Below, piece after piece: positions 26,560 through 35,603 of a stretch of 64,000 nt of DNA. This DNA is from Rhodanobacter sp. (GTDB lineage: Bacteria > Pseudomonadota > Gammaproteobacteria > Xanthomonadales > Rhodanobacteraceae), in the NCBI GenBank assembly GCA_040371205.1, contig AP031382.1, positions 1,051,562-1,115,561 on the forward strand, given 5' to 3'. Every line of letters begins with the position of its first letter. Positions within the stretch are counted from its first letter, which is position 1. The notes below the pieces were generated by a model. It saw only the letters and a list, made by a program, of their open reading frames with translations, was not told the DNA's origin and ran no database searches. The translations under genes were made by a program, and so were the position numbers.

Positions 26560-27774
26560 ATGGAACTTCGACCCATCTTCGCCACGCTGCGCAAGCACCG
26601 CATTCCGGCCATCCTGATCGTGCTGGAGATCGCGTTGGCCTGCGCCGTGCTGTGCAATGCGGTGTTCATGATCAGCCTGCGCGTCGGGCAGATGCATCTC
26701 CCCAACGCCATCGACGAACGCGGCATTTCGCTGATCACGGTGAACGGCGCCGATCCCAAGCTGGCGGGCAGCGACATTCCGCGCGACCTGGCCGCCTTGC
26801 GCGGCATTGCCGGCGTCACCGCCGCGGCGGCAAGCAACACGGTGCCGCTCTCCACCAACAACATCGGCTGGAGTTTCGGCACCTCGCCCGACACGACGCT
26901 ATCCACCCAGCACACCCTCAACATGTCGATGTACTTCGTCGGCGAAGGCGCGGATCAGGCGCTTGGCCTCAAGCTCTTGCAGGGCCGGTTCTTCACCAAT
27001 GACGAATATGCCGACAGCAAACTCGGCAGCGGGGTGCTGCCCGGCATCCACGTGGCCGTGTTGACCAAGAACGCGGCGGATCGGATGTGGCCCGGACAGT
27101 CGGCGCTGGGCAAGACCTTCTACTCCAAGCCCAATTTCTACCAGGTGATCGGCGTGGTGGCCAACGTGATGCGGCCCTGGGTCGGCGACGAAGAGCATGC
27201 CTACAACGCGGTCTACTTCCCGCTTGCGCCGGACGGTATGACCAGCGGCTACATCGTGCGCAGTGCGCCGGAGGATCGCGAGCGCATCCTGCAGCAGGCC
27301 GAACAGATTTTGCAGAAACTCAATCCCAGCGCGGTGGTGAAAGGACGCACCTTCACCGATATCCGCAACCGCTTCTTCGCGGATACCAACAGCATGGCGT
27401 GGATGCTGGCGCTGGTCTGCGTGGTGATGCTGGCGGTGACGGCCTTCGGCATCGTCGGCCTGACCAGTTTCTGGGTGGCGCAGCGGCGACGCCAGATCGG
27501 CGTGCGCCGTGCGGTGGGCGCCACGCGCGGCGACATCCTGCGTTACTTCCAGACCGAGAACTTCCTGCTTGCCGGCCTCGGCATCGTGCTGGGCATGGCA
27601 TTGGCCTACGGCTTCAACCTGTTCCTGATGCGGCATTACGAGTTGCCGCGATTGCCGGGCATCTATCTGCCGGCGGGCGCCCTGGCGCTTTGGGTCATCG
27701 GCCAGCTCGCCGTGCTTGGCCCTGCGTTGCGCGCTTCGAACGTGCCGCCGGTGGTGGCGACGCGGGCGGCGTGA
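26560..27774 (+). CDS. MacB/FtsX-type ABC permease B4
   Basis: 404 residues with B-type layout (MELRPIFATLRKHRIPA, TM1 motif AVLCNAVFMI). The periplasmic N-part (NAIDERGISLITVNGADPKL) is almost repeated in B6. The coupling segment is QRRRQIGVRRAVGATRGDI and the protein ends VPPVVATRAA. Start 26560 has GAGG five bases away; a GTG at 26554 would add two residues. Its last 66 bases (27700-27765) differ from B6 at a single position. Confidence 0.9.
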   Translation: MELRPIFATLRKHRIPAILIVLEIALACAVLCNAVFMISLRVGQMHLPNAIDERGISLITVNGADPKLAGSDIPRDLAALRGIAGVTAAAASNTVPLSTNNIGWSFGTSPDTTLSTQHTLNMSMYFVGEGADQALGLKLLQGRFFTNDEYADSKLGSGVLPGIHVAVLTKNAADRMWPGQSALGKTFYSKPNFYQVIGVVANVMRPWVGDEEHAYNAVYFPLAPDGMTSGYIVRSAPEDRERILQQAEQILQKLNPSAVVKGRTFTDIRNRFFADTNSMAWMLALVCVVMLAVTAFGIVGLTSFWVAQRRRQIGVRRAVGATRGDILRYFQTENFLLAGLGIVLGMALAYGFNLFLMRHYELPRLPGIYLPAGALALWVIGQLAVLGPALRASNVPPVVATRAA

Positions 27775-27834
27775 AGCCGGAGGCTTGCGGGCGCGTCCGG
27801 TCGCGCCCGCGAGGCAATACCTAAGGAGTGAAGG

Positions 27835-29145
27835 ATGTTCGGTTACTACCTCGATCTGGCATGGCGCAGCCTCAAACGGCACAAGGTGCTGGCAGCGCTG
27901 ATGACGCTGGCGATCGCGCTGGGTATCGGCGCGTCGGTCACCATGCTGGCGGTGCTGCACAACCTCTCCGGCAATCCGTTGCCGGGGCGAAGCGACGTGC
28001 TGTTCCATCCGCAGGTGGACCCGCGTCCGGTGGATTTGCCGGGTGCGAAGGACGAGCCGCCGGACGACCTCACCTATATCGATGCGCTGAACCTCTACCG
28101 GCTCGGCATCGCGCCGCGCCGCGCTGTGATGAGCCGCAACTGGTTGCCGGTGCGCAAGGACGCGCCGGACAGCCCGCTGGCGATGTTCACCGACCGCGCC
28201 ACTACCGCCGATTTCTTCGCGATGTTCGGTGTGCCCTTTCTCTACGGCTCCGCGTGGTCGGCGCAGGACGACGCCAGCCACGCGCAGGTGGTGGTGCTGT
28301 CGCGCGCGATGAACCAGAAGTTGTTCGGCGGCGAAGACAGCGTGGGCAAGACCCTGGTGATCGCCACCAAGACCTTCTGCGTGATCGGCGTGATCGACGA
28401 CTGGAACCCGCAGCCGCGCTTCTACGACTTGAACGACGGCGCCTTCGGCAAGGCCGAGCAGATGTACCTGCCGTTCTTCACCTGGCTGGACCTGCCGCAG
28501 GACTACGGCTACGGCCCGATGGACTGCTGGGGCAGCAACCCGGAAGCAGGCGGGCACGATCCCAAGGCCAAGCAATGCACTTGGGCGCAGTTCTGGGTGG
28601 AACTGGATACGCCCGCACAGGTGGCGGATTATCGCGCCGCGCTGGTCCAGTACAGCGCGCAGCAACAACAGTTGGGCCGGTTCCAGCGAGCGCCCAACGT
28701 ACGCCTGCGCGGCCTGCTCGACTGGCTGGATGCCAAGCACGTGGTGCCGGTGACGGTGCGCATGCAGACCTGGATCGCCTTCGGCGTGCTGCTGATCTGC
28801 CTGGTCAACACCGTGGGCCTGATGGTGGCGAAGTTCCTGCGCAAGTCGGGCGAGATCGGCGTGCGGCGTGCGTTGGGCGCGTCGCGGCGCGCGATCTTCG
28901 CGCAGTGCCTGGTCGAGGCCGGCGTGGTGGGCGTGGCCGGCGGCCTGCTCGGCCTGCCGATGGCATGGCTGGGCCTGTGGATGGTGCGCCAGCAGCCGGT
29001 GAGCTTCGCCGCTTCGGCGCATTTCGATCCTTCCATGCTGGGCATCGCACTGGGACTGGCCGTGCTGTCTGCGCTGCTCGCCGGTGTGTGGCCCGCCCTG
29101 CGCGCCTCGCGCGTGGCTCCCGCCCTGCAGGTGAAATCGCTATGA
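27835..29145 (+). CDS. MacB/FtsX-type ABC permease A5
   Basis: 436 residues with A-type layout (MFGYYLDLAWRSLKRHKVL, VLHNLSGNPLPGRSDVLFHPQVD). The periplasmic Cys pair is C231/C248 (DCWG to KQCTW), plus one extra periplasmic Cys in KTFCVIG. Coupling segment: RKSGEIGVRRALGASRRAI. A good ribosome site (AAGGAG) precedes the ATG. Its stop overlaps the B5 start (ATGA), the only overlapping pair in the array. Confidence 0.9.
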   Translation: MFGYYLDLAWRSLKRHKVLAALMTLAIALGIGASVTMLAVLHNLSGNPLPGRSDVLFHPQVDPRPVDLPGAKDEPPDDLTYIDALNLYRLGIAPRRAVMSRNWLPVRKDAPDSPLAMFTDRATTADFFAMFGVPFLYGSAWSAQDDASHAQVVVLSRAMNQKLFGGEDSVGKTLVIATKTFCVIGVIDDWNPQPRFYDLNDGAFGKAEQMYLPFFTWLDLPQDYGYGPMDCWGSNPEAGGHDPKAKQCTWAQFWVELDTPAQVADYRAALVQYSAQQQQLGRFQRAPNVRLRGLLDWLDAKHVVPVTVRMQTWIAFGVLLICLVNTVGLMVAKFLRKSGEIGVRRALGASRRAIFAQCLVEAGVVGVAGGLLGLPMAWLGLWMVRQQPVSFAASAHFDPSMLGIALGLAVLSALLAGVWPALRASRVAPALQVKSL

Positions 29146-30362
29146 GAATTTTCCTGCAGATCCGCCCCATCCTCGCCGCGCTGCGCAGCCACAAGGCCGC
29201 CGTGCTGCTGTTGGTGCTGGAGATCGCGCTGACCATGGCGGTGCTCGGCAACCTGGTGTTCGTCGTGTACGGCACGATGCAGAGGTCGCATACGCCATCG
29301 GGCGTGACGGAAAGCCAGATCGGCTTGATCCAAAGCATTGGCGTGGTCGGCGAGGACAATCCCGGCACCGTCGCGGGCAACCTTGCCGTAATGCGTAGCG
29401 CTCCCGGCGTTGAGGACGCCGCATACGGCTTCCTGCCGCTGTGGCATGCAGATCGCAGTCCGCTCTTTCTCGATGCCTCGCGGCAGCATCCCGCTGTGCA
29501 TGCCTACGAGTTCATGGGCAGCCAGGGCCTGAATCGCACCCTTGGCCTGCACGTCGTGCGCGGGCATGACTTCACGGATACCGAGATTCCCGATGTCATG
29601 GATGTCTTCATGGGCAGGCTCTCCGCGCCCGTTCCGGTCTTGCTGACCGAGTCGCTCGCCGGGCGCTTGTACCCGAACGGGAATGCCCTGGGCAGCATTC
29701 TCTACGACGGAACAAAGAGCCTGCGGGTGATCGGCATCGTGAATCACCTGCGCGGCGAGATCACCGGTAGCGCAAGCGACGACGATTCGCTGGTGTACGA
29801 ATTCCGCGTCGGTGCGCAGAACATGGGCGGGGGCTATCTCGTGCGCAGCCAGCCGGGCCGTCTGCCGGAAGCATTGCGCGCCGCCGCGGCGGCACTGCAG
29901 AAAGCCAACCCCGGCCACGTGGAGAGCAAGGTGCTCACCATGGCCGAGCTGCGCGAAAACTACTTCAAGAGCGACCTGGCCTCCGGTCGCATGCTGGTGG
30001 CGATCATGCTGATCCTGCTGGTGGTCACGGCGCTGGGCGTGAGCGGTCTGGCCAGTTTCTGGGTGCAGCAGCGGCGCCGGCAGATCGGCATGCGCCGTGC
30101 GCTGGGCGCCACGCGCCGCGACATCCTGCATTACTTCCAGGCCGAGAATTTCCTCATCGTTACCGGCGGCGTGGCACTGGGGGCGTTGTTCGCCTACGCG
30201 CTGAACCTGTTCCTGATGAAGCGCTTCGAGCTGGCGCACCTGCCATCGCATTATCTGCTCGTGGGCGCGGTGGCGTTGTGGGTACTGGGTCAGCTTGCGG
30301 TACTCGGCCCGGCGTTGCGCGCAGCGGCAGTGCCGCCGGTGGTGGCGACACGGTCGGTTTGA
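29142..30362 (+). CDS. MacB/FtsX-type ABC permease B5
   Basis: 406 residues with B-type layout (LQIRPILAALRSHKAA). TM1 reads AVLGNLVFVVYG, so it is the only B protein lacking the CNA motif. The coupling segment is QRRRQIGMRRALGATRRDI and the protein ends VPPVVATRSV. Its ATG overlaps the A5 stop by 4 bases, suggesting translational coupling and equal amounts of the two partners. Confidence 0.9.
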   Translation: MRIFLQIRPILAALRSHKAAVLLLVLEIALTMAVLGNLVFVVYGTMQRSHTPSGVTESQIGLIQSIGVVGEDNPGTVAGNLAVMRSAPGVEDAAYGFLPLWHADRSPLFLDASRQHPAVHAYEFMGSQGLNRTLGLHVVRGHDFTDTEIPDVMDVFMGRLSAPVPVLLTESLAGRLYPNGNALGSILYDGTKSLRVIGIVNHLRGEITGSASDDDSLVYEFRVGAQNMGGGYLVRSQPGRLPEALRAAAAALQKANPGHVESKVLTMAELRENYFKSDLASGRMLVAIMLILLVVTALGVSGLASFWVQQRRRQIGMRRALGATRRDILHYFQAENFLIVTGGVALGALFAYALNLFLMKRFELAHLPSHYLLVGAVALWVLGQLAVLGPALRAAAVPPVVATRSV

Positions 30363-30430
30363 ATTTTCCCTCTCGCCTATCGGGGGCGGATGCCCGGAAG
30401 AAGAGAGGAGATCGGTGACGGAGAGATGCG

Positions 30431-31738
30431 ATGTTCGGCTACTACCTCGATCTGGCCTTGCGCAGCCTCAGGCGCAACAAGGTACTCACCACCTTGATGG
30501 TGATGGCGCTGGCGCTTGGCATCGGCGCCACCATCACCACGCTGACCGTGCTGCGGCTGCTGTCCGGCGACCCGTTGCCGCAGAAGAGCGCACAGCTGTT
30601 CTATCCGCAGGTGGATCCCTATCCGGCGGACCAACCTTTCTCGCGTAGTGGCAAGCGGTTGCCGTTCGCGATGAGCTACGTCGACGTGATGAACCTGCTG
30701 CATGCGCGCAAGGCGAAACGGCAGGTCGCGGTGGCGTTGTCGCAGGTCAAGGTGACGCCGGATGCGCAGGCGGGCAAGCCGTTCTACGCGGACGGCGTGA
30801 TGGCTACGGCGGATTTCTTTCCGATGTTCGACGTGCCGTTCCGGTACGGCGCGGGCTGGACCGCGGCCGAAGACGACGGCCGCGCGCAGGTGGCGGTGAT
30901 CGCGGGCTACCTCAACGACAGGCTGTTCGGTGGCGCAAACAGCGTGGGCCGCATGATCCACATCGAGGGCCACGACTTTCGCATCATCGGCGTACTCAAG
31001 CACTGGGCGCCGCAGCCGCGCTTCTATGCGTTGCACCTGGGCGGACACAATTACGGCAAGGGCGAAGGCGTGTACCTGCCCCTGCTCGCCGCACGCGCCG
31101 ACGGCATTGCGCCCAGCATGATGATGTCGTACGCGCCGGGATCCAGCTTGCAGCATCTGGAAACCTCGCCCGCGATCTGGCTGGGCATGTGGGTGGAGCT
31201 GCCCGACGCTTCCGCTGTTTCGGCTTACCGCCTGTTTCTCGCCAATTACGCGCGGCAGCAGGTGGCGTTGGGCCGGTTCCAGAAGTCCCGCACGGCCATG
31301 CCGAGCCTGATGGAGTGGTTGCGCAGCGAACATGTAGTGCCGGACGACGCGCGACTGCAGGCGGGGCTGGCGTTCGGTTTCCTGCTGATCTGCGTGGTGA
31401 ACACGGTAGGGTTGCTGCTGGCGAAATGCCTGCGACGCGCACGCGAGATCGGCGTGCGCCGTGTGCTGGGTGCCTCGCGCGGCGCGATCTTCGCCCAGTT
31501 CATGGTCGAGGCCGCCATCGTGGGTCTGGCAGGCGGCGTGCTGGGGCTCGTCTTTGCCGTGCTCGGGCTGTGGGGCATCCGTCATCAGCCGGCGCAGTAC
31601 GCGAGCCTCGCGCACCTGGACTTTCCCATGTTCCTGTTCACCTTCGTGGTGGCGCTGGCGGCCAGCCTGGTCGCGGGTTTGCTGCCCGCGTGGCGCGCTT
31701 GCGCGGTGGCGCCGGCGCCGCAACTCAAGGCCAGTTGA
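30431..31738 (+). CDS. MacB/FtsX-type ABC permease A6
   Basis: 435 residues with A-type layout (MFGYYLDLALRSLRRNKVL, ATITTLTVLRLLSGDPLPQKS). It is very like A4, but both periplasmic Cys are replaced: where A4 has ECY and APCEW, A6 has MSY and SPAIW. The coupling segment is RRAREIGVRRVLGASRGAI. B6 follows after 10 bases. The 68-base gap before it contains CCTCTC and GAGAGG arms. Confidence 0.9.
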   Translation: MFGYYLDLALRSLRRNKVLTTLMVMALALGIGATITTLTVLRLLSGDPLPQKSAQLFYPQVDPYPADQPFSRSGKRLPFAMSYVDVMNLLHARKAKRQVAVALSQVKVTPDAQAGKPFYADGVMATADFFPMFDVPFRYGAGWTAAEDDGRAQVAVIAGYLNDRLFGGANSVGRMIHIEGHDFRIIGVLKHWAPQPRFYALHLGGHNYGKGEGVYLPLLAARADGIAPSMMMSYAPGSSLQHLETSPAIWLGMWVELPDASAVSAYRLFLANYARQQVALGRFQKSRTAMPSLMEWLRSEHVVPDDARLQAGLAFGFLLICVVNTVGLLLAKCLRRAREIGVRRVLGASRGAIFAQFMVEAAIVGLAGGVLGLVFAVLGLWGIRHQPAQYASLAHLDFPMFLFTFVVALAASLVAGLLPAWRACAVAPAPQLKAS

Positions 31739-31748
31739 GGAGACGAGC

Positions 31749-32954
31749 ATGCAAATCCGCCCCATACTCGCCAGCCTGCGCAAGCACCGTATTCCAGCCA
31801 CGCTGATCGTTCTGGAGATCGCGCTGGCGTGCGCGGTTCTGTGCAACGCAGTGTTCATGATCGGCCAGCGTCTGGCTGACATCCATTGGCCGAACGCGAT
31901 CGACGAACAGGGCATCTCGGTGGTCACCGTCAATGGCACCGATGCCAAGCTCGCTGCCAGCGACATCCCGCGCGACCTCGCCGCCCTGCGCGGTATCGCC
32001 GGGGTAACGGCCGTTGCTGCCGCGACCAGCATGCCGCTGGACCAGAATCCGGCATTGTCGAGCTTCACCACCACGCCGGACGGCAATACCACGGTGAACA
32101 CCTCGGTCTATTTCATCGGCAGCGGCGGCGAACAGGCGCTGGGCCTGCGGTTGCTGGAAGGGCGCTTCTTCAATGCCGACGAATATGCGGACAGCGGCTT
32201 CAAGGATTTCGCTTCCACCGGCCACGTCATGCTGATCACGCAGAGCGACGCGCGGCGGTTGTGGCCGGGTCAAAGCGCGCTGGGCAAGACCCTCTACACC
32301 AACGAGCAGGCCTGGACAGTGGTCGGCGTGGTGGCCGACGTGCTGGCGCAGGACCCGAAAATGAGCGGGCCGGGCGGCCGCTACTCCAGCGCGTTCTTCC
32401 CGCTGCGCCCGGACGGGGCGATGGGCGACTACGTGCTGCGCAGCGCGCCGCAGGATCGCGTACGCGTCCTACGCGAGGCGTTGCAGGTGCTGGGCCGGCT
32501 GGAATCGGATGGGGTGGTGCAGGGCGCAACTTATGCCGGCATGCGCGACGCGTACTTTGCAGACACCCGCAGCATGGCGTGGATGCTGCTGCTGGTCTGC
32601 ATGGTGATGCTGGCGGTGACCGCGTTCGGCATCGTCGGCCTCACCAGCTTCTGGGTGGGCCAGCGGCGGCGGCAGATTGGCATACGCCGTGCGGTGGGGG
32701 CCACGCGCGGCCACATCCTTCAGTACTTCCAGACCGAGAATTTTCTGCTCGGCACGGCCGGCGTGGCGCTGGGGATGGTGCTGGCCTTCGGCATCAACCT
32801 GTACCTGATGCAGCGCTACGAGATGGCGCGCATGCCTTGGTACTACCTGCCGGTCAGCGCTGTTGCGTTGTGGGTGCTGGGCCAGCTCGCCGTGCTTGGT
32901 CCTGCGTTGCGCGCTTCGAACGTGCCGCCGGTGGTGGCGACGCGGAGCGTGTGA
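31749..32954 (+). CDS. MacB/FtsX-type ABC permease B6
   Basis: 401 residues with B-type layout (MQIRPILASLRKHRIPA, TM1 AVLCNAVFMIGQR). The periplasmic N-part NAIDEQGISVVTVNGTDAKL parallels B4. The coupling segment is QRRRQIGIRRAVGATRGHI and the protein ends VPPVVATRSV. Ribosome site GAGGAG. Its 3' end (32880-32945) is 65/66 identical to B4, pointing to recent gene conversion or duplication. Confidence 0.9.
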   Translation: MQIRPILASLRKHRIPATLIVLEIALACAVLCNAVFMIGQRLADIHWPNAIDEQGISVVTVNGTDAKLAASDIPRDLAALRGIAGVTAVAAATSMPLDQNPALSSFTTTPDGNTTVNTSVYFIGSGGEQALGLRLLEGRFFNADEYADSGFKDFASTGHVMLITQSDARRLWPGQSALGKTLYTNEQAWTVVGVVADVLAQDPKMSGPGGRYSSAFFPLRPDGAMGDYVLRSAPQDRVRVLREALQVLGRLESDGVVQGATYAGMRDAYFADTRSMAWMLLLVCMVMLAVTAFGIVGLTSFWVGQRRRQIGIRRAVGATRGHILQYFQTENFLLGTAGVALGMVLAFGINLYLMQRYEMARMPWYYLPVSAVALWVLGQLAVLGPALRASNVPPVVATRSV

Positions 32955-33003
32955 ATCGACCTTTCCTGCATGCGGCAGGGGAGAGCAGTGAGGAGAGATG
33001 GAT

Positions 33004-34326
33004 ATGTTCGGTTACTACCTCGACCTGGCCCTGCGCAGCCTCAAGCGCAACAAGGTGCTCACCGCGCTGATGGTGCTGGCCATCGCGGTGGGCATCGGCG
33101 CCAGCATGACCACGTTGACGGTGATGCATGTGCTGTCAGGCGATCCGCTGCCCGGCCGAAGCGGCACGCTGTTTTTTCCGCAGGTCGACCCGAACCCCTA
33201 CACAGATGGGCCGTCGCTGCCCTACGACATGATGGACTACCGTTCGGCGCTCGATTTGTGGAGTGCGCACCGGGCCGACCGGCAGGCGCTGATCGCGCAC
33301 GGCCAGCTGAAGCTGACCGCGCCGCAGGTGAGCCTGCCGCCGCTGATGGCGCAGGTGCTGTCCACCACCAGCGACTTTTTCCCGATGTTCGACGTGCCGT
33401 TTCGCTATGGCCGTGGGTGGTCGGCGCAGGACGACGCGAACCGCGCACGGGTCGCCGTGATCTCCTCGGACCTCAACGACAAGCTGTTCCACGGCGCCGA
33501 CAGCGTGGGCCGCACGATCCGGTTGAAAGACTCCGACGTGCGCATCGTCGGCGTGCTGGGCGCGTGGCGCCCCTCACCGCAATTCTACGACGTGGCCGGC
33601 GGGCGCTTCGCCGACGGCCAGACGGGCGACTTTTACGGTCGTCCGGAAGACGTGTTCATGCCGCTCAACAGTTCGTCGGACATCGATCCTGCGGGCTTCA
33701 ATTTCTTTACCTGCTGGAGCATGCCCAAAAGCGATGCGAATCTGCAGACCTCGCCCTGCGTGTGGGTGACGCTTTGGGTGCAGCTGGACAGCGCGGCCAA
33801 GGTTCGCGACTACCGTCAGTTCGTGGCCGGCTACGCCACTCAACAGAAGGCTCTCGGGCGCTTCGCGCGTGCCGACAATACGCAGCTGCGCAGCCTGATG
33901 GGATGGCTGGACTTCAATCACGTGGTACCCAGCGATGTGCGTTTGCAGATGTGGCTGGCCTTTGCGTTTCTGTTGATCTGCTTGTTCAACACCGTCGGCC
34001 TGCTGTTGGCGAAGTTCCTGAGCCGAGCCGGCGAGATCGGAGTGCGGCGCGCGCTCGGTGCCAGTCGTGCAGCGGTGCTGGCGCAGTGCCTGTTCGAGGC
34101 GGGATTGATCGGTCTGCTCGGCGGTGGCGGCGGCCTGCTTCTGACCCTGCTGGGACTGTGGCTGGTACGTCGCCAGCCGGTGGCCTATGCCGACCTGGTG
34201 CATCTGGATGCGGCGATGTTCCTGCTCACGTTTGCGCTGGCGATCGCCACCAGCCTGCTCGCCGGGTTGCTGCCCGCATTGCGTGCCAGCCGCATGGCGC
34301 TCGGTCTGCAGCTGAAGATCACTTGA
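33004..34326 (+). CDS. MacB/FtsX-type ABC permease A7
   Basis: 440 residues with A-type layout (MFGYYLDLALRSLKRNKVL, MHVLSGDPLPGRSGTLFFPQVD). The periplasmic Cys pair is C237/C252 (FTCWS to SPCVW). The coupling segment is SRAGEIGVRRALGASRAAV. The ATG at 33004 fits the family N-terminus and a normal distance from GAGGAGA; an ATG at 32998 would add two residues but sits too close to that site. B7 follows after 11 bases. Confidence 0.9.
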   Translation: MFGYYLDLALRSLKRNKVLTALMVLAIAVGIGASMTTLTVMHVLSGDPLPGRSGTLFFPQVDPNPYTDGPSLPYDMMDYRSALDLWSAHRADRQALIAHGQLKLTAPQVSLPPLMAQVLSTTSDFFPMFDVPFRYGRGWSAQDDANRARVAVISSDLNDKLFHGADSVGRTIRLKDSDVRIVGVLGAWRPSPQFYDVAGGRFADGQTGDFYGRPEDVFMPLNSSSDIDPAGFNFFTCWSMPKSDANLQTSPCVWVTLWVQLDSAAKVRDYRQFVAGYATQQKALGRFARADNTQLRSLMGWLDFNHVVPSDVRLQMWLAFAFLLICLFNTVGLLLAKFLSRAGEIGVRRALGASRAAVLAQCLFEAGLIGLLGGGGGLLLTLLGLWLVRRQPVAYADLVHLDAAMFLLTFALAIATSLLAGLLPALRASRMALGLQLKIT

Positions 34327-34337
34327 GGACGACGGCC

Positions 34338-35552
34338 ATGCTCATCCGCCCCATTTTCGCCTCCTTGCGCAAGCATCGTCTTGCCACTTTCCTGATCGCT
34401 ATGGAGATCGCGCTGGCCTGCGCGGTGCTGTGCAATGCCTGCTTTCTGATCGTCAACAGGGTGCAGCAGATCCGCATCCACAGCGGCGTCGACGAGAGCG
34501 CCCTGGCCGCCATCCGGCTCACCGGTTTCGACGACGGCCAGGGCGTCGACCTCAATGCCCGCGTGCTCAGCGGCCTGGCAAAGGTTCCGGGCATGCAGTC
34601 GGTCAGCGTGATCAGCGCCGTCCCGTTCGGCGGTTTCGCCAACAATGCCGGCATCGCCACGGATGCAGCCGGCAAGCAGTTTGCCGGCGTGGTGAATTTC
34701 TATTCGGGCGGCCCGGGCAGCTTCAAGGCACTCGGCCTTCAACTGATTGCGGGACGCCTGCCGCAGGATGGCGACTATCAGCCCGTGATCCACTTCGTAC
34801 CCGACGACGCGCTGGTGTGGGTCACCAAGTCGTTGGCCGATCATGCATGGCCCGGCGTCGATCCGCTGGGTAAGGAGTTCTGGGTCGGCAAGCCCCATTT
34901 CCGGGTGGCTGGCGTGGTGGCGCACCTGGCGCGGCCTGCTCCGGGCGAGGGCGGGCCGTCCACCATCGATTGGTCGGTGTTCGTGCCTTCCCAACCCGGC
35001 GCGCACTTCGCCGGAAGCTACCTCTTGCGTGCGTCGCCTGCGCAACTGCCGCGCGTGCTTCGCGATGCGCGCGCGGCCATCGCCAGGATCGCCCCAGACG
35101 CGGTGCTGGACACCGCCGCCAGCCAGAGCGTGACCAACCTGCGCGAAAGCTTCTTCCAGCAGGACGGCAGCATGGCCCGCATCCTGCTAGGCGTCATCGC
35201 CGCGATGCTGCTGGTCACGGCGCTGGGTATCGTCGGGCTGGCCAGCTTCTGGGTGGCGCAACGGCGCAGGCAGATCGGCATCCGCCGCGCGCTGGGCGCC
35301 ACGCGCGGCGACATCCTGCGCTACTTCCAGACCGAAAACTTTCTCATCGTGAGTCTTGGCATCGCGCTAGGCATGCTGATCGCCTACGTGCTCAACGCCG
35401 TGCTGATGGAGTTCTACGAACTGCCGCACCTGCCGCTGTACTACCTGCCGATCGGCGCATTCGCGCTCTGGGCGCTGGGCCAGCTCGCCGTGCTCGGCCC
35501 GGCGCTGCGCGCATCGCACGTGCCGCCGGTGGTGGCGACACGCAGCGTGTGA
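34338..35552 (+). CDS. MacB/FtsX-type ABC permease B7
   Basis: 404 residues with B-type layout (MLIRPIFASLRKHRLA, TM1 AVLCNACFLIVNR). The periplasmic region is unusual: SGVDESALAAIRLTGFDDGQG followed by a Gly-rich stretch (GGFANNAG, NFYSGGPGSF). The coupling segment is QRRRQIGIRRALGATRGDI and the protein ends VPPVVATRSV. It has no periplasmic Cys. It is the partner of A7. Confidence 0.9.
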   Translation: MLIRPIFASLRKHRLATFLIAMEIALACAVLCNACFLIVNRVQQIRIHSGVDESALAAIRLTGFDDGQGVDLNARVLSGLAKVPGMQSVSVISAVPFGGFANNAGIATDAAGKQFAGVVNFYSGGPGSFKALGLQLIAGRLPQDGDYQPVIHFVPDDALVWVTKSLADHAWPGVDPLGKEFWVGKPHFRVAGVVAHLARPAPGEGGPSTIDWSVFVPSQPGAHFAGSYLLRASPAQLPRVLRDARAAIARIAPDAVLDTAASQSVTNLRESFFQQDGSMARILLGVIAAMLLVTALGIVGLASFWVAQRRRQIGIRRALGATRGDILRYFQTENFLIVSLGIALGMLIAYVLNAVLMEFYELPHLPLYYLPIGAFALWALGQLAVLGPALRASHVPPVVATRSV

Positions 35553-35603
35553 GGTTCTTCCCTTCCCTTGCGGAAGGGCGCAGTACAAACGAGGGGAAAG
35601 GGA

